Shown: positions 8,439-18,980 of the stretch, in pieces
How the letters are laid out: each line of letters opens with the position of its first letter
How positions within the stretch are numbered: the stretch's first letter is position 1
Source of the DNA: Histomonas meleagridis
Taxonomy: Eukaryota; Parabasalia; Tritrichomonadida; Dientamoebidae
Length of the DNA stretch: 64,000 nucleotides
Assembly: GCA_020186115.1 (NCBI GenBank)
Contig: WSYJ01000086.1
Coordinates: 558,001 to 622,000 of the forward strand
Reading direction: 5' to 3'
Translations under genes and position numbers: made by a program
Notes under the pieces: generated by a model
Told to the model about the DNA's origin: nothing
What the model saw: only the letters and a program-made list of their open reading frames with translations
Database searches by the model: none

Positions 8439-10935
8439 ATGTTTTCCAAATTCCAAATGCTTTACGAAACAATTAGGCAAGATAATTTATCACACCTTTT
8501 AAGCATTAGGCATGAAACATTTGAAAAATGTCTGATTCCTGAAGATACACCAATAATGCTTCAAGATAATCCAACACCTATAATGGTTGCAGCTTTTTAT
8601 GGATCGACACATTGTTTTACGTTCCTTACAAAAAAGGCAAATATTTATGAACTTGATATTTATTTTTATCTTTTAGAGTTTATTTTTTGATTCCAATGTC
8701 ATATTCTATTTTTTAATGTTTGTTTATAATTTTTAGACATCCCATTCATTTTGCAGCAGCTGGTGGTAATCTATCAATTTTCAAATATTTCTGCAAGAAT
8801 TTAAACTATCTCAAACTAACAGACAAAGAAGGAAACACAGCATTACATTACGCCGCGATGTATAATCGTTTTTCTATAGCGCAATTTATTTGTTCACAAC
8901 AAGTTGATGTTTGCATCCCGAATTCAAATGGCTTCACTCCATCACATTTCGCCGCGTCTTGTGGAAACGTTGACATGCTGAAGCTATTCCATGAACGCGG
9001 AGATGATCTCTCATCCAAAAATTGCAACAATTTCAAACCTCTTTTTTATGCGATCAAATACAAATGCATCAACGCAATTAATTACATTTTACAGCTCAAA
9101 GAAGTCAACAATTTGGAACCGAAAGATATAATGCACATTGTCCAGATAGCATGTGAAACTAATTCTATCGAAACAATTCGTTTTCTTCTTGAAAATTTTG
9201 AAGATTTATGTGATCAACAAAATTTCGCTCAATGGAAAATTATACATTTCGCTGCGTCTTGTGGTTGTGTTGAGGTTTTGTCTTTATTGCAGAAACAAGC
9301 AAAGAATTCTTTTTCATTGCTTGATAAAAATTCAAGAAACTTAAGTCATATTGCGGCTATTAACGGTCATCTTAACGTTCTTCGTTTTCTTGACGGTTTA
9401 AATCTGAACTTATTTGGCCAGACCGATAGAAACGGAATTTCATTTAATTTTTTAAAACTCCATTTCATTATGCATGCGAATATGGTAATTTATCTTGTGT
9501 TAAGTTCTTACTTACTAAAGGTCAAGATATAAATATTCAAGATGATAATGGGAATACTCCTCTTCATCTTGCTGTATCAAATGGAATGGATATCATCGTT
9601 AAATTTCTTGTTAGCCTTGAAAACATTAATCTTAACATAAAATGTAAATGTGGATATACCCCACTAATGAAAGCAGTTCAAACAGATAATATTTCGTGCG
9701 TCCAAATTCTAATTAATCAGAATGCTGACTTGAACACTACAACGAATGAGGGAAATTCACTCCTGATTGAAGCCGTTAAGAACAATTCACTTCAAATGAT
9801 TGAATTACTTTTCAGGAACGATAAGAAAATTGAATTGTTTACACCAAACCTAAATGGTTGGAATCCAATTCACTTTGCGGCTCAAATGGAAAATGTTCAA
9901 ATGTTAGAGTTATTATATGACAAAGGAAGTAAGTACATTAACAAAGAGAATAACTTTGGTCAAACACCATTTGAAGTTTCAATCATATGGGGAAAAGAAG
10001 ATTCATTTTTCTTCTTCCTCGATTTAAGTGATAATGAAATTCAACTAAATCATGTTGATAATTATGGAAATGCGCCTCTTCATTTGGCAATCAAAAACAT
10101 GCAATTAACATTTGTTCAAACTTTACTTCAATTTCAAGAAACAGACTTAAACTTAAAGAATAAAAAAGGTCAAACGCCATTACACATAGCAATCGAGAAC
10201 TGGTCCGAGGAAATGTTCCACGATTTGATTGCAACCGGCGAATGTAAACTCTCTGAAAAAGACAACGACGGTTTAACGCCACTTTTGTTAGCGGTTTTAA
10301 ACGGTCAGTTGGAGTTCGTTAAGACACTGGTTGGGAAAAATGCAAACTGCAAAGATACAGATAACAAAGGAAACACAGCATTGCATCTTGCTGCAAGACT
10401 TATGAACCCGGATATGCTTAAGTTTTTGTTAAGTACAAATCATTTTGAAGTGAACTCTTATAACAATGAAGGAAAAAATTTTGCAGATATTGCGTTTAGA
10501 TATAAGAGACAAAAGGTAATTGAATACATAAGGCAAACATTCGACTTTGAAGAAGAAGAAAGTAAAAAAGAAATATCTGACGACGAAAATGATATCGACA
10601 AACTATTGATTTTAATCCCAGAAGAAGAGGAAAATGAAGAAGATGAAAAGGAATATGAAGAAGAAGAAAAAATGGCACAAAATAAGCAGGTTGAATATGA
10701 AGAAGAATCTGAAAGCGAAAGAAAAAACAGTGATCAATCAGAGCCAGAGGAAGAATATAGTGACATAGATAGGTTAATAATACTTGTTCCAGAAGAAGAA
10801 GAGGAAGAAGAAAATGAACAGATCTATCCAGACATCACAAATGTGAACCAGCTACAAGAACCAGACGATGATTTAGAAACGTTTGAACAGCTTGAGAAGG
10901 AAGCATTCCGAAATGAAGAAGAAGAAGAAAATTAA
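8439..10935 (+). CDS. Ankyrin-repeat protein with acidic tail; gene interrupted twice
   Basis: An ankyrin gene of about 800 codons in three open segments. Segment 1 (8439-8663) ends at YELDIY. A 68-nt stop-containing stretch follows (8664-8731), and reading resumes at TTTAGACATCC (FRHPIHFAAAGG). Segment 2 runs to TDRNG (9436). A 17-nt T-rich stretch (9437-9453) then shifts the frame, and ankyrin sequence resumes at KTPFHYACEYG (9454) and continues to 10935. Both breaks fall in the loop just before the TPLH-type motif of a repeat, so removing them restores 33-residue spacing. They may be small introns or damage. The C-terminal 130 residues are Glu-rich and contain two related motifs, LLILIPEEEE and LIILVPEEEE. 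An AAAAGTG motif lies 34 nt before the ATG. Confidence 0.75.
8664..8731 (+). other. Intron-like interruption in the ankyrin gene
   Basis: A/T-rich sequence with an in-frame stop (8688-8690). The preceding exon edge reads GATATTTATTT and the far edge TTTTTAGACATCC. The left edge is the same as in the ankyrin arrays at 12982-13930 and 28180-30191. I see no GTATGT start and no ACTAAC branch sequence, so this is not the classical Trichomonas intron type. Confidence 0.45.
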
Positions 10936-11101
10936 CAAAAATGTTATTAAAAACTGTTTGCAAAAAATAATGAATTGTAGTTTTTTTGTTGGAATACTCT
11001 GTGTGACTTTATCCAAAGGATATTTTTGTTTTTCTTGGTTTTTAACGGCGGATCATTAACGGTTTTATTATAACGTTTTTTTATCTTTTGTCGGTTAGCT
11101 C

Positions 11102-11680
11102 ATGTTCAGGGATCGCTACCAAGCTGGTTTCTTAAATCTTTTTTATTCTGTTGGATCAAAACCATTAAGCATTTGGAATCAACACGTAGAAAATGGTTAC
11201 ATTAAAAGAATCACAGATCAAGATATTCGAAGTTGTGTTATTGAAATTGTGAGTACAAATGTAAATAACACATACGTGACATGTCCAAAAGGTGCTAAAG
11301 AAGAGCTTGGAATTAAGTTACCTTTCCTTGTCTTGGTGCTGAAATATTTAAAGAAATATTTCACTTTTGAAATCCAAGTTTTAGATGACATGAACATGAG
11401 AAGAAGATTTAGGGCTTCAAATTATCAGTCCAAAACTCGTGTTAAACCATTTGTTTGTACACTTCCAATGAGACTCGATCCAGGATGGAATCAAATTCAA
11501 TTCAATCTTTCTGATTTCACAAGACGTGCATATGGTACAAACTACTTAGAAACATTAAGAGTAAGTGTATTTGCAAATTGCAGAATTCGTCGTATCTACT
11601 TTAGTGATCGATTATACACGGAAGATGAGGTTCCACCAGAGTATAGATTAATACCAACGAAAACGGAAAATGAAGAATGA
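11102..11680 (+). CDS. CFAP20: Cilia- and flagella-associated protein 20
   Basis: A 192-residue protein with the extreme conservation typical of CFAP20 (BUG22): it opens with [20 protein letters not shown] and ends near [14 protein letters not shown]. The central [20 protein letters not shown] and [16 protein letters not shown] stretches are hallmark sequences. Family length is 193. CFAP20 is an inner-junction protein of axonemal doublet microtubules, and in some organisms it also affects tubulin modification. Its presence fits a flagellated ancestor but does not prove flagella, since plants keep it too. The upstream 60 bp hold two TAACGG motifs and a TAACGTT. Confidence 0.97.
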   Translation: MFRDRYQAGFLNLFYSVGSKPLSIWNQHVENGYIKRITDQDIRSCVIEIVSTNVNNTYVTCPKGAKEELGIKLPFLVLVLKYLKKYFTFEIQVLDDMNMRRRFRASNYQSKTRVKPFVCTLPMRLDPGWNQIQFNLSDFTRRAYGTNYLETLRVSVFANCRIRRIYFSDRLYTEDEVPPEYRLIPTKTENEE

Positions 11681-11747
11681 TTTCTGAATGAATAAAATTT
11701 TGATTTTTACAAACAAAGTTAGTCAATTTTTAACGTACATAAATGAA

Positions 11748-12875
11748 ATGTCTGATGTGAATCTTCAACAAAGAATTACAACAACGTTGGAAAAACTTAA
11801 GAAACAAAAGGACGACCTTTCATTAGATGTGAAACAAAAACAAACCGAAATTGAATATTTATTAATGCAAAATAAAAACCTACAAAATGAAATTAAACAG
11901 ATTGAATTAAAATGCCCAGATGAAAACTATCAAGAGTGTGATCTTGAAAAATTAAAAGAAATGCAAAATTTGATCGAAGTTGATAACTCACAACTTATCA
12001 AAATGAAAGAAGAAATCAAAATGGCAGTGTACAGCCTTTGTAAAGAACGAAATAAGTTAAAAGAACTTAAAACCAAAGAAACAGAAATAATCAAAGATTT
12101 AGAAATTGTTACCAAGAATGTACAAAATTTGAAGAATAATCCATCACCCAAAGAAATACAAAATCAGTTAAAGTTAAAGCATAAACAAAAAAAGCAAAAA
12201 TACCAAAAAACGTATTCAATGCTTTCATCGAAGATTGAAAATCTTCAAAATGAATGTAAACGATATGAAAACGAATCGAACGAAACTAAAACAAAACTTG
12301 AAGAAGTAACACAACAAATCGAATCATTAGAAAAACAAATTGTGCAACGAAATAATTCCATTTCTGATCTTGAATATAACATCCAAATTACACAACGAAC
12401 AATTAATGATATGCAAACATCGATCGAAGCATTGCAAATCAAAAAAGAACATAAAATGAAATCATATGAAACACTTGAAAAGATAATTCAAGAAGAAACT
12501 ATGAGGACAAATAATATCACGAAGAAAATTAATAATCTTGAAAAAATAGAAACAGATTTTACGAAGAAATTAAAATGTTTTCAAACAGAATACACAAAGA
12601 AAATTAAAGAAATTTCTGAAAATTTGGAAATTAAAGCTGATGAAAAAATTAAAAATGCAAAAAAAGAAGTTGAAGAAAAAGATAATATAATAAAATCTTT
12701 AAATGAAAATATTCGTAAAGTGAAAGAAGAAAGAAATAATATCGAAAATATGATAAAAGAAATCGAAGAAAAAAGAGAAGAACAAAAACAGAAAATGGAA
12801 AATATGATAAATCAATTCGGAATTAGATTTGAAGCAATGCAGAAAATAATCGCAACTTTTTCTTCTGTGGAATAA
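11748..12875 (+). CDS. Long coiled-coil protein of unknown function
   Basis: About 375 residues of nearly continuous heptad-like sequence rich in K, E, N and Q, predicted to be one long coiled coil. No globular domain is visible. I chose the ATG at 11748 (MSDVNLQQRITTTLEKL). The in-frame ATG at 11688 would put the start 7 nt after the CFAP20 stop and would place a TTTAACGTACATAAATG promoter-like stretch inside the gene. That stretch lies just before 11748, matching other genes here. The role is likely structural or cytoskeletal, but nothing identifies it. Protein similarity searches would mostly hit other coiled coils. Confidence 0.7.
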   Translation: MSDVNLQQRITTTLEKLKKQKDDLSLDVKQKQTEIEYLLMQNKNLQNEIKQIELKCPDENYQECDLEKLKEMQNLIEVDNSQLIKMKEEIKMAVYSLCKERNKLKELKTKETEIIKDLEIVTKNVQNLKNNPSPKEIQNQLKLKHKQKKQKYQKTYSMLSSKIENLQNECKRYENESNETKTKLEEVTQQIESLEKQIVQRNNSISDLEYNIQITQRTINDMQTSIEALQIKKEHKMKSYETLEKIIQEETMRTNNITKKINNLEKIETDFTKKLKCFQTEYTKKIKEISENLEIKADEKIKNAKKEVEEKDNIIKSLNENIRKVKEERNNIENMIKEIEEKREEQKQKMENMINQFGIRFEAMQKIIATFSSVE

Positions 12876-12981
12876 ATAAATGTTATTTTTCTTTTAATTT
12901 AAATAAAAGTATAACTATAGTTTTTTTTAATGATTATAAATAGATATTATTTCATAACAAATAGAAAAAAAGTTTCTAATT

Positions 12982-13930
12982 TTATTTAGATATGTTTTTA
13001 AGGTAATTAACAATTTCTGTATTATTTTTTTTAGTTGCAATCATAAGTGCTGTTTGAAATAATTTAAATAATTCCCAAATATGATTTTGAAATTAAATTT
13101 TATTGATATTAATATAAAATAATAATAATAAAAATTTTTAGCATTAATATCAAGTCCTTCTTTTTCAAGAAGTAATTTAATCATTTTTATGTCACCTATT
13201 TCGGATGCAATCATAAGTGCTGTTTCAAACAATTCATTTAATTTCCAAATATTACTTAAGAGCTTTAAATTTTTGAAAAAAATTCTATTTTATCTAATAA
13301 AAGGTTTTTAACATTGATATCAATTTCTTCTTGTCCAAGAAGTAATTTGATAATGTCATGCTGACTTGTCCTTACTGCTTTTATAAGAGCTGTTTCAAAT
13401 GATTTGAATAATTTCCATATATTATGAATAAACAAACAATAATATCAATAAATACTATATAAAAAAATATAATTTCTTTAGCATTAATATCGATTCCTTT
13501 AGATTTAAGAAGTAATTTTACTATTTCTAAATTCCCATCATAAGATTCACTCATTAGAGCCGTCCAAAATGATTTACATAATTTCCAAATATTATTTTGA
13601 AACATAATATTATCAAAACAAAATAAGAATAAAATTAATATATTCCTCTAGCATTCACATCAATTCCTTCTTTTTTAAGAAGTGTTTTAACTATTTCTAT
13701 ATTACCATTTTCAGATGCTAAATTAAGAGCTGTCTCAAATAATAAGAGAAATTTCCCAATATTATTGGAAAATATTAAATCGTTTCGATGAAAATTAAAT
13801 AAAATTAACAAATATCTTTAGCATTTACATCAACTCCTTCTTGCTTAAGAAGAAATTTGATTAAATCAATATAACCCTTTTTAGATGCATTCAAAAGTAA
13901 ATATCTAAATAGGTAAAATGCATTTCTTGT
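12982..13930 (-). repeat. Ankyrin single-repeat exon and spacer array, minus strand
   Basis: Reading from the minus strand after the gene that starts at 15118, six ankyrin repeats of about 30 codons appear in turn at about 13905, 13740, 13570, 13400, 13230 and 13050. Each is open (for example TALNLASENGNIEIVKTLL) and differs from the others in sequence. Between them are A/T-rich stretches of roughly 75-95 nt containing stops, most with the edges AAA(G/A)ATATTT and ATATTTGGAAATTATTTAAA. The last repeat ends in a proper stop at 12982-12984 (YLKNISK). The whole looks like the 3' part of one gene with a spacer inside each repeat. Confidence 0.65.
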
Positions 13931-13954
13931 AATAATATAAAATATCAAAATATT

Positions 13955-15118
13955 TTAACAAAATTTACATAAAATCAAAAAAACATTTTTAGGATTGAAA
14001 TCAATATATTTATTATTAATAAGGTAATTAATAAGTTCTTCATTACCTGAAAAAGTTGAAATATCTAAAAAATTTATTTTAATTGGATTTTTTTCAAGAA
14101 AATATTTAACAATAAACGTATTACCTGCTTTAATTGATTCCATGATAAGAAAATTATTAATTTTCATTCCTTCTTTTTCTAAAAATGATAAAATTTCATA
14201 ATTATTGTATAAAATGCATTTAGTTCCCAAATCTTCTATATTATTAATTGTTTTTATTTTATTTTCATACAAATAGTGAAAGATATTATTTTGATGGAAT
14301 TTAATTGCTGTTTCATATGCATTTTCAAATGATGAATGATTTTGTTCACATAAATGAAAGATTTCTTCATTTCCACCTGCAACTGCATATTTACCTGTGT
14401 TTTCTAATTTTGCGCCATTCATTAGTAAATACTTAAAACATTGAATTGATCCAAAAAATGCAGCATAATCAATTAATGTAACATTTTCTTGATTAATAAA
14501 TAAATATCTTTCATAAAGTGATGGCTCAATTCTTTGATTAAAATCAAAATTTGGATGTGATGATATTTCTTGAAGTTTTTCTATTTCATCATTTCGAATT
14601 ATTTTTGCAATTTCACTTGGATTAACTCCTTCTTTAATTAATTGTTTATGGAGTTCAAAATCATTCTTTGTTAGTTCTTCATAATTTTTAATTATTTGGA
14701 TTTTAAATCTGTCACTATGTATTTGGTCAAATTCATCTTTCAGCATGCGATTAGAAAAATAAGAAATCTTTTTGTTTGAATCAATTTTTATTTTTGTTGA
14801 ATTGATTTCTATCAATTTTTCGAGAAGAAAAAATGATTCTTGTGTATTTTGCATAAGAAAATTACTAAAAGTTTCATTCATTTTAAAGATTTCTTTTTCT
14901 TGTATTGTTTTTATAAAATTTATATAAATGTTAGCATCTTTAAGCTGAGATACAAAAGAAGAGTATAATATTTGACTCAAAATAAGTTTGGTAGAATATG
15001 GAAAATTAGTATCAAAAACGTTAGTAATTAAATCAACACATTCTGATATATTAGATTCATCCATATTAAAAATAATTTGATGAACATATTGTAAGATTTT
15101 CAAATAATCATTTTGCAT
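13955..15118 (-). CDS. DUF3447/ankyrin protein, first exon
   Basis: A 387-codon frame with the DUF3447 layout seen in large numbers in Trichomonas. A helical N-terminal half of about 150 residues comes first. Next is the block EGVNPSEIAKIIRNDEIEKLQ at about 160-180. Then come ankyrin-like repeats (LIDYAAFFGSIQCFKYLLMNGA, KYAVAGGNEEIFHLCEQNHSS). It aligns along its length with the copies at 27058 and 40529. The frame runs into a spacer after NPKN, and its natural continuation is the six-repeat array down to 12982. The function of this family is unknown; ankyrin repeats usually bind proteins. The ATG is at 15116-15118. Confidence 0.78.
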   Translation of the reverse strand: MQNDYLKILQYVHQIIFNMDESNISECVDLITNVFDTNFPYSTKLILSQILYSSFVSQLKDANIYINFIKTIQEKEIFKMNETFSNFLMQNTQESFFLLEKLIEINSTKIKIDSNKKISYFSNRMLKDEFDQIHSDRFKIQIIKNYEELTKNDFELHKQLIKEGVNPSEIAKIIRNDEIEKLQEISSHPNFDFNQRIEPSLYERYLFINQENVTLIDYAAFFGSIQCFKYLLMNGAKLENTGKYAVAGGNEEIFHLCEQNHSSFENAYETAIKFHQNNIFHYLYENKIKTINNIEDLGTKCILYNNYEILSFLEKEGMKINNFLIMESIKAGNTFIVKYFLEKNPIKINFLDISTFSGNEELINYLINNKYIDFNPKNVFLILCKFC

Positions 15119-15313
15119 TGTGTTTGTTTGACAAGAAAAGTGACAATTGTATCAAGTCTAATAATTGTTGAAGAATAAAAATAAATTATTATATCAATTT
15201 ATGTGTTTGATAAGGTCATTGAGGAAAATCACATTTCGAAAGAATTTGATATTAATAAATGTATTTTGTTCCATGTAATTATTCTAAAATAAAAAATTAA
15301 AAAGAAAAAATCA

Positions 15314-15810
15314 CTAGAAAAAGAAAAAAGAAAAATCATAACCAAAAACCGCTTTCTGACGGGTATTTTCCGTCGGCCAGTGGGGATTTTTACTTGTCCA
15401 GGACTGTAAAGTAATCATCATATAAATATCTTCCGTATTAATATCGATTCCTTTTTGCAGAAGAAGTAATCTGACTATTTCTATATGACCATTTGAAGAT
15501 GCAATCATAAGTGCTGTTTCAAATAATATAAATAATTTCCAAATATTATTTTGAAATATAAAATTATTAAAATAAATATTAAATAAAACAAATAAATATC
15601 TTTAGCATTAATATCAATTCCCCTTTTGTTCAAGAAGTAATTTAACTATTTCTGTATCACCATTTGAAGATGCACAAATAAGTGCTGTCCAAAATAATTT
15701 AAATAATTTCCAAATATTATTTTGAAATATTAAATTATTAAAATAAAAATTAAATAAAACAAATTAATATCTTTATCATTAATATCAATTCCTTCTTGTT
15801 CAAGTTTTAA
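15314..15810 (-). pseudogene. Orphan ankyrin array fragment
   Basis: Two complete ankyrin units and a partial one on the minus strand, with the same spacer edges as the neighbouring arrays. No DUF3447 start lies upstream. The sequence begins abruptly near 15810, inside a repeat. One unit has an extra G (near 15620) that breaks the frame. After the last unit the sequence changes at about 15415 into a GC-richer stretch containing a GACGG/CCGTC hairpin (15358-15374). This is a broken leftover of a duplicated array. Confidence 0.65.
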
Positions 15811-15903
15811 GAAAGAAAATTTTCCACATTAAAAATCATTTTATCAAATTATTTCTCATTAGAGATTACATAAAGATTATTTATTTAAAACACATAAAAA
15901 TAG

Positions 15904-17001
15904 TTAATGAGCTTCATTATTGGAGTCAATTCCAAATTTCATTAAAATTGACCCGGCCAACTTTTTGATAGTTTTATTTTCGGAGTTTTTCATGCCGACA
16001 AGCGCCGATAGCAACTGAAAATATAAATTCAAATTGTGGATGTTTCCGCAATACATGTTTAACGTGTCAAGCAAAATCTTCAATGCTAATATCTGTAAGT
16101 CTATGTCTTTTTGAGCGTCCAAATGTATTAAAGCCAAAGAAACTTTACCAAAAAGCAAATTTGGATTCTCATTAACATATGCATACGCGTCTGTTTCGGG
16201 TTGTTGTAGAAACGAATAGGTACATAGCATGGAAGGGTAAACAATGGAAGGGGTAACATGGTTGCTTCCGGGATAATTACATTTATTCAAAATGTCTTTG
16301 ACAAGATCTCTTGGGAAAATATCACCATATTTAGATATTTCGGAGTATACTGAGAGAACTAATGATCGAACCGGCTCGATTAATTCATCAATTTCCTTGA
16401 AATGAACAAGATTTTGTTTTAAGTGAAATTCTTCTATGATTAACTTGGCATCATCTTTGCTGGAATATGTTGAGACGATTTGGAATAACTTGAGAATATC
16501 AATCAGAAATTGACCATCTTCTGAAATTGCTAAAAAATCAGGTGTACGTGTAAAAATAATTTGGCAAAAATTGATGTCGTTAATAGCAAGCATATAGATT
16601 GCACGAATTGCAAGAAGTTTTGTGTAATTATCAATAGAATCTGAACAAAAGATAATTTCATAAAACATTGGAAAAATATCAACCGAAGTTGCGCCAAATG
16701 AAAGCGCTTGTGACATGTGTGATAAAAGAGCTTTACTTTCACTACTTGCCTCATTTAAATGTCTCAATAGATTTGACAATGGATCAACAGAAGAAAAAGA
16801 AAACATGTAAGAAAGGGAACGTGATGAGTCAATCAAAGGGTCAGCAAATGGATCTTTTTGTGCAAGTGAATTATGTGTTAATGCAGCAGGAAATATTTCA
16901 TCTTTCTCTGACTTCTCAGCGAGTTTTAATGTTTTAACTTTTGGTAATAATGTTATATCATCATCTGAATCTGTGTTGAGTGATAAATCAATTACGTTCA
17001 T
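15904..17001 (-). CDS. Hypothetical helical-repeat protein
   Basis: A 365-residue protein that I do not recognise. Residues 1-60 are polar and probably disordered, with an acidic SDDD patch. From about 70 on, amphipathic helices follow each other in a pattern like armadillo or HEAT repeats (for example KLLAIRAIYMLAINDINF and ILALKILLDTLNMYCGN). There is no signal peptide or membrane segment. The gene diverges from the one at 17085 with 83 bp between the starts. The minus-strand leader contains AACGTTCGACAATATG. Both products look like helical scaffolds, but they are not obviously related to each other. Confidence 0.7.
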   Translation of the reverse strand: MNVIDLSLNTDSDDDITLLPKVKTLKLAEKSEKDEIFPAALTHNSLAQKDPFADPLIDSSRSLSYMFSFSSVDPLSNLLRHLNEASSESKALLSHMSQALSFGATSVDIFPMFYEIIFCSDSIDNYTKLLAIRAIYMLAINDINFCQIIFTRTPDFLAISEDGQFLIDILKLFQIVSTYSSKDDAKLIIEEFHLKQNLVHFKEIDELIEPVRSLVLSVYSEISKYGDIFPRDLVKDILNKCNYPGSNHVTPSIVYPSMLCTYSFLQQPETDAYAYVNENPNLLFGKVSLALIHLDAQKDIDLQILALKILLDTLNMYCGNIHNLNLYFQLLSALVGMKNSENKTIKKLAGSILMKFGIDSNNEAH

Positions 17002-17084
17002 ATTGTCGAACGTTTATTTTACTTCTCCTAAAAAAGTGCTCTAAACGTACATATTTTTATTATAAACGTACGATAAATTTTTAA
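17002..17084. promoter_or_regulatory. Bidirectional promoter with AACGT motifs
   Basis: This 83-bp gap lies between divergent starts. It contains AACGTTCGACAAT next to the minus-strand ATG and AAACGTACGATAAATTTTTA next to the plus-strand ATG. The motif spacing from each ATG is about 10-25 nt, as at 20473. Confidence 0.5.
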
Positions 17085-18881
17085 ATGTCTAAAATAGCAA
17101 CGCGCAGAGATTCCATGATTCCTACAAGGCAATCAGTAACAAGAAATACTGAAGTAAAAAGTAAATTAGCTGCTCCACGAAATTCCATATCTTCAACAAA
17201 ATCAAAACTTAAAATACAAACACCATCAAATACAAATAAAATATCAGGAACGTCCACAAAGACAACAACAAAAGCGTCAAATAAAAGTTCTGTTTTTAGT
17301 GTCACGCCAACACTTAAATTATTAGAAGAAAGATCAATTCCTGAAGATTTACAAGGCAGACCACATATTATAGGAAACCAAAGTCAAATTGAATCTCTAT
17401 ACACATACACCAAAGATATTGCGCGTTCTATTTTCACTTCTCAATACTTCAAAATGTTCTTTCCAGATCATTTTTCTCCATCACAATACTCAAGACTATC
17501 AATAATTAGTAACAATTCAAGAAGTTCTATAATGAGTACAGCAAGTCATATTCCAGTTTTTCGAAAATCATCTTTATTTCCAAATGCGAATCTTAATGAT
17601 TCTTCACCTGAAAACTTTTCATTTTCTTCCGCGTTTGAACATTTAGAAACACTTATAACAAAATGCAAAACAAAAGTTATTGCAATCACTGATTTTTGTC
17701 TTCTCTATCCATCATTAATTCTTTCAATAAATCAAAATTCGAGTGAAAGTGCCCTTCATTTCTTAAATGAATTTCTTGAATTAAAATCAACACGTTCACA
17801 AGAAGCAAATATTTTATTTGCAGTTCTCATCAATTTATATAATTCTTTTTCTGATGAAAAAGAGTTAGTTGTTTCAGTTCTTGGTAAGCTTGCACAACTT
17901 GAAGATTGTATATGCACACGCCTTCAAAATGGCGCTAAACATCAAGATGAAAATTTGTCTTCACTTTGCATCAAAGTCCTCACAAAAATTGGCATTCAAA
18001 TCAAAGACTCCGGTACACAATTTTCAAACATCTCAGAAAATTCTGATGAAAAAGAAGCCATTCAAATTTTGAGTGAATACGTTGAAGCTCTTGAAAATAA
18101 TGGGCAACCATCTGATATTTCTGATTTCATGATGAACATTGTTACTGTTATGCAAAGATTTAATGACTCTGCGGTTGTTCTTGTTCATGCTGCTACATGC
18201 GCAGAAGCAGTTCTTCCATTTTATACTGAAGCATCAGTTGAAGTTGTTTATCATTGTATATCTATTTGTGCTTCAATTTTAAGTGGTGAAACATTTCTAA
18301 ATGGAGATAAATCATTTGAAGCATCAGAAGCAATACAAAATCTTTTTAATGAACTTTTCCAAAATATTTCACCTGAAATTTTAAGGAAATCAATTGAAGC
18401 AAATGTTGCTGAATCAAATGATATGAAATTAAAACCAATTTTAGAACAATTACATATGATCAAATGTGATAATTCAGAAGAATTTATCAAACCAATTATT
18501 GATAGTTTGGAAATTTTCCATCCAAAATATGAATTACCGCAATTCTTGATGAAATTAAAAAAAAAGAAATCATTCGAATTATTACAAGAATCAATTCAAA
18601 GATTAACAAATCCTGAAACAGTATTTGAAGAAATTGAAGAAGTTACATGTAAATCAGTTGACGGAGATTTCGGAAATTATCCAAAACATTTGTTAGTTAT
18701 GTTACAAACTTCATGGATTATAAAAACAAGAAAAATTCCTCCAAATTGTGATGAAAATATGTATAATGACGTAATGAACTCAATACAAAAAATAATGAAA
18801 ATGAGCGATGATGAAATAGATGAAAGTGAATTCGGATATAAAGCAAATACAGAAAGGTATCAACAAATTGTATCTTGTTAA
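17085..18881 (+). CDS. Hypothetical protein: basic Ser/Thr-rich N terminus plus helical repeats
   Basis: A 598-residue protein. Residues 1-75 are rich in S, T, K and R with little order, of the kind seen in microtubule- or nucleic-acid-binding tails. Residues 85-600 are alternating amphipathic helices suggestive of a HEAT or armadillo fold. No catalytic motif is visible. A link to TOG/CLASP-type microtubule proteins is possible from the layout alone, but I see no diagnostic TOG loop sequence. The gene is divergent from the gene ending at 15904, and the two may be co-regulated. The frame is complete. Confidence 0.7.
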   Translation: MSKIATRRDSMIPTRQSVTRNTEVKSKLAAPRNSISSTKSKLKIQTPSNTNKISGTSTKTTTKASNKSSVFSVTPTLKLLEERSIPEDLQGRPHIIGNQSQIESLYTYTKDIARSIFTSQYFKMFFPDHFSPSQYSRLSIISNNSRSSIMSTASHIPVFRKSSLFPNANLNDSSPENFSFSSAFEHLETLITKCKTKVIAITDFCLLYPSLILSINQNSSESALHFLNEFLELKSTRSQEANILFAVLINLYNSFSDEKELVVSVLGKLAQLEDCICTRLQNGAKHQDENLSSLCIKVLTKIGIQIKDSGTQFSNISENSDEKEAIQILSEYVEALENNGQPSDISDFMMNIVTVMQRFNDSAVVLVHAATCAEAVLPFYTEASVEVVYHCISICASILSGETFLNGDKSFEASEAIQNLFNELFQNISPEILRKSIEANVAESNDMKLKPILEQLHMIKCDNSEEFIKPIIDSLEIFHPKYELPQFLMKLKKKKSFELLQESIQRLTNPETVFEEIEEVTCKSVDGDFGNYPKHLLVMLQTSWIIKTRKIPPNCDENMYNDVMNSIQKIMKMSDDEIDESEFGYKANTERYQQIVSC

Positions 18882-18980
18882 AATAAACAAAATTCTTTAA
18901 CTTTTCTATTTTTGTTTACATATTTTAAAAAATCAGTTACACTGAAACTTTCAATCACACAAATTTTTTTGATATTCGTA

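Noticed and set aside
8664..8731. A classical Trichomonas intron (GTATGT...ACTAACACACAG)
   Set aside because: Neither the 5' GTATGT nor the ACTAAC/ACACAG motif is present here or in the array spacers.
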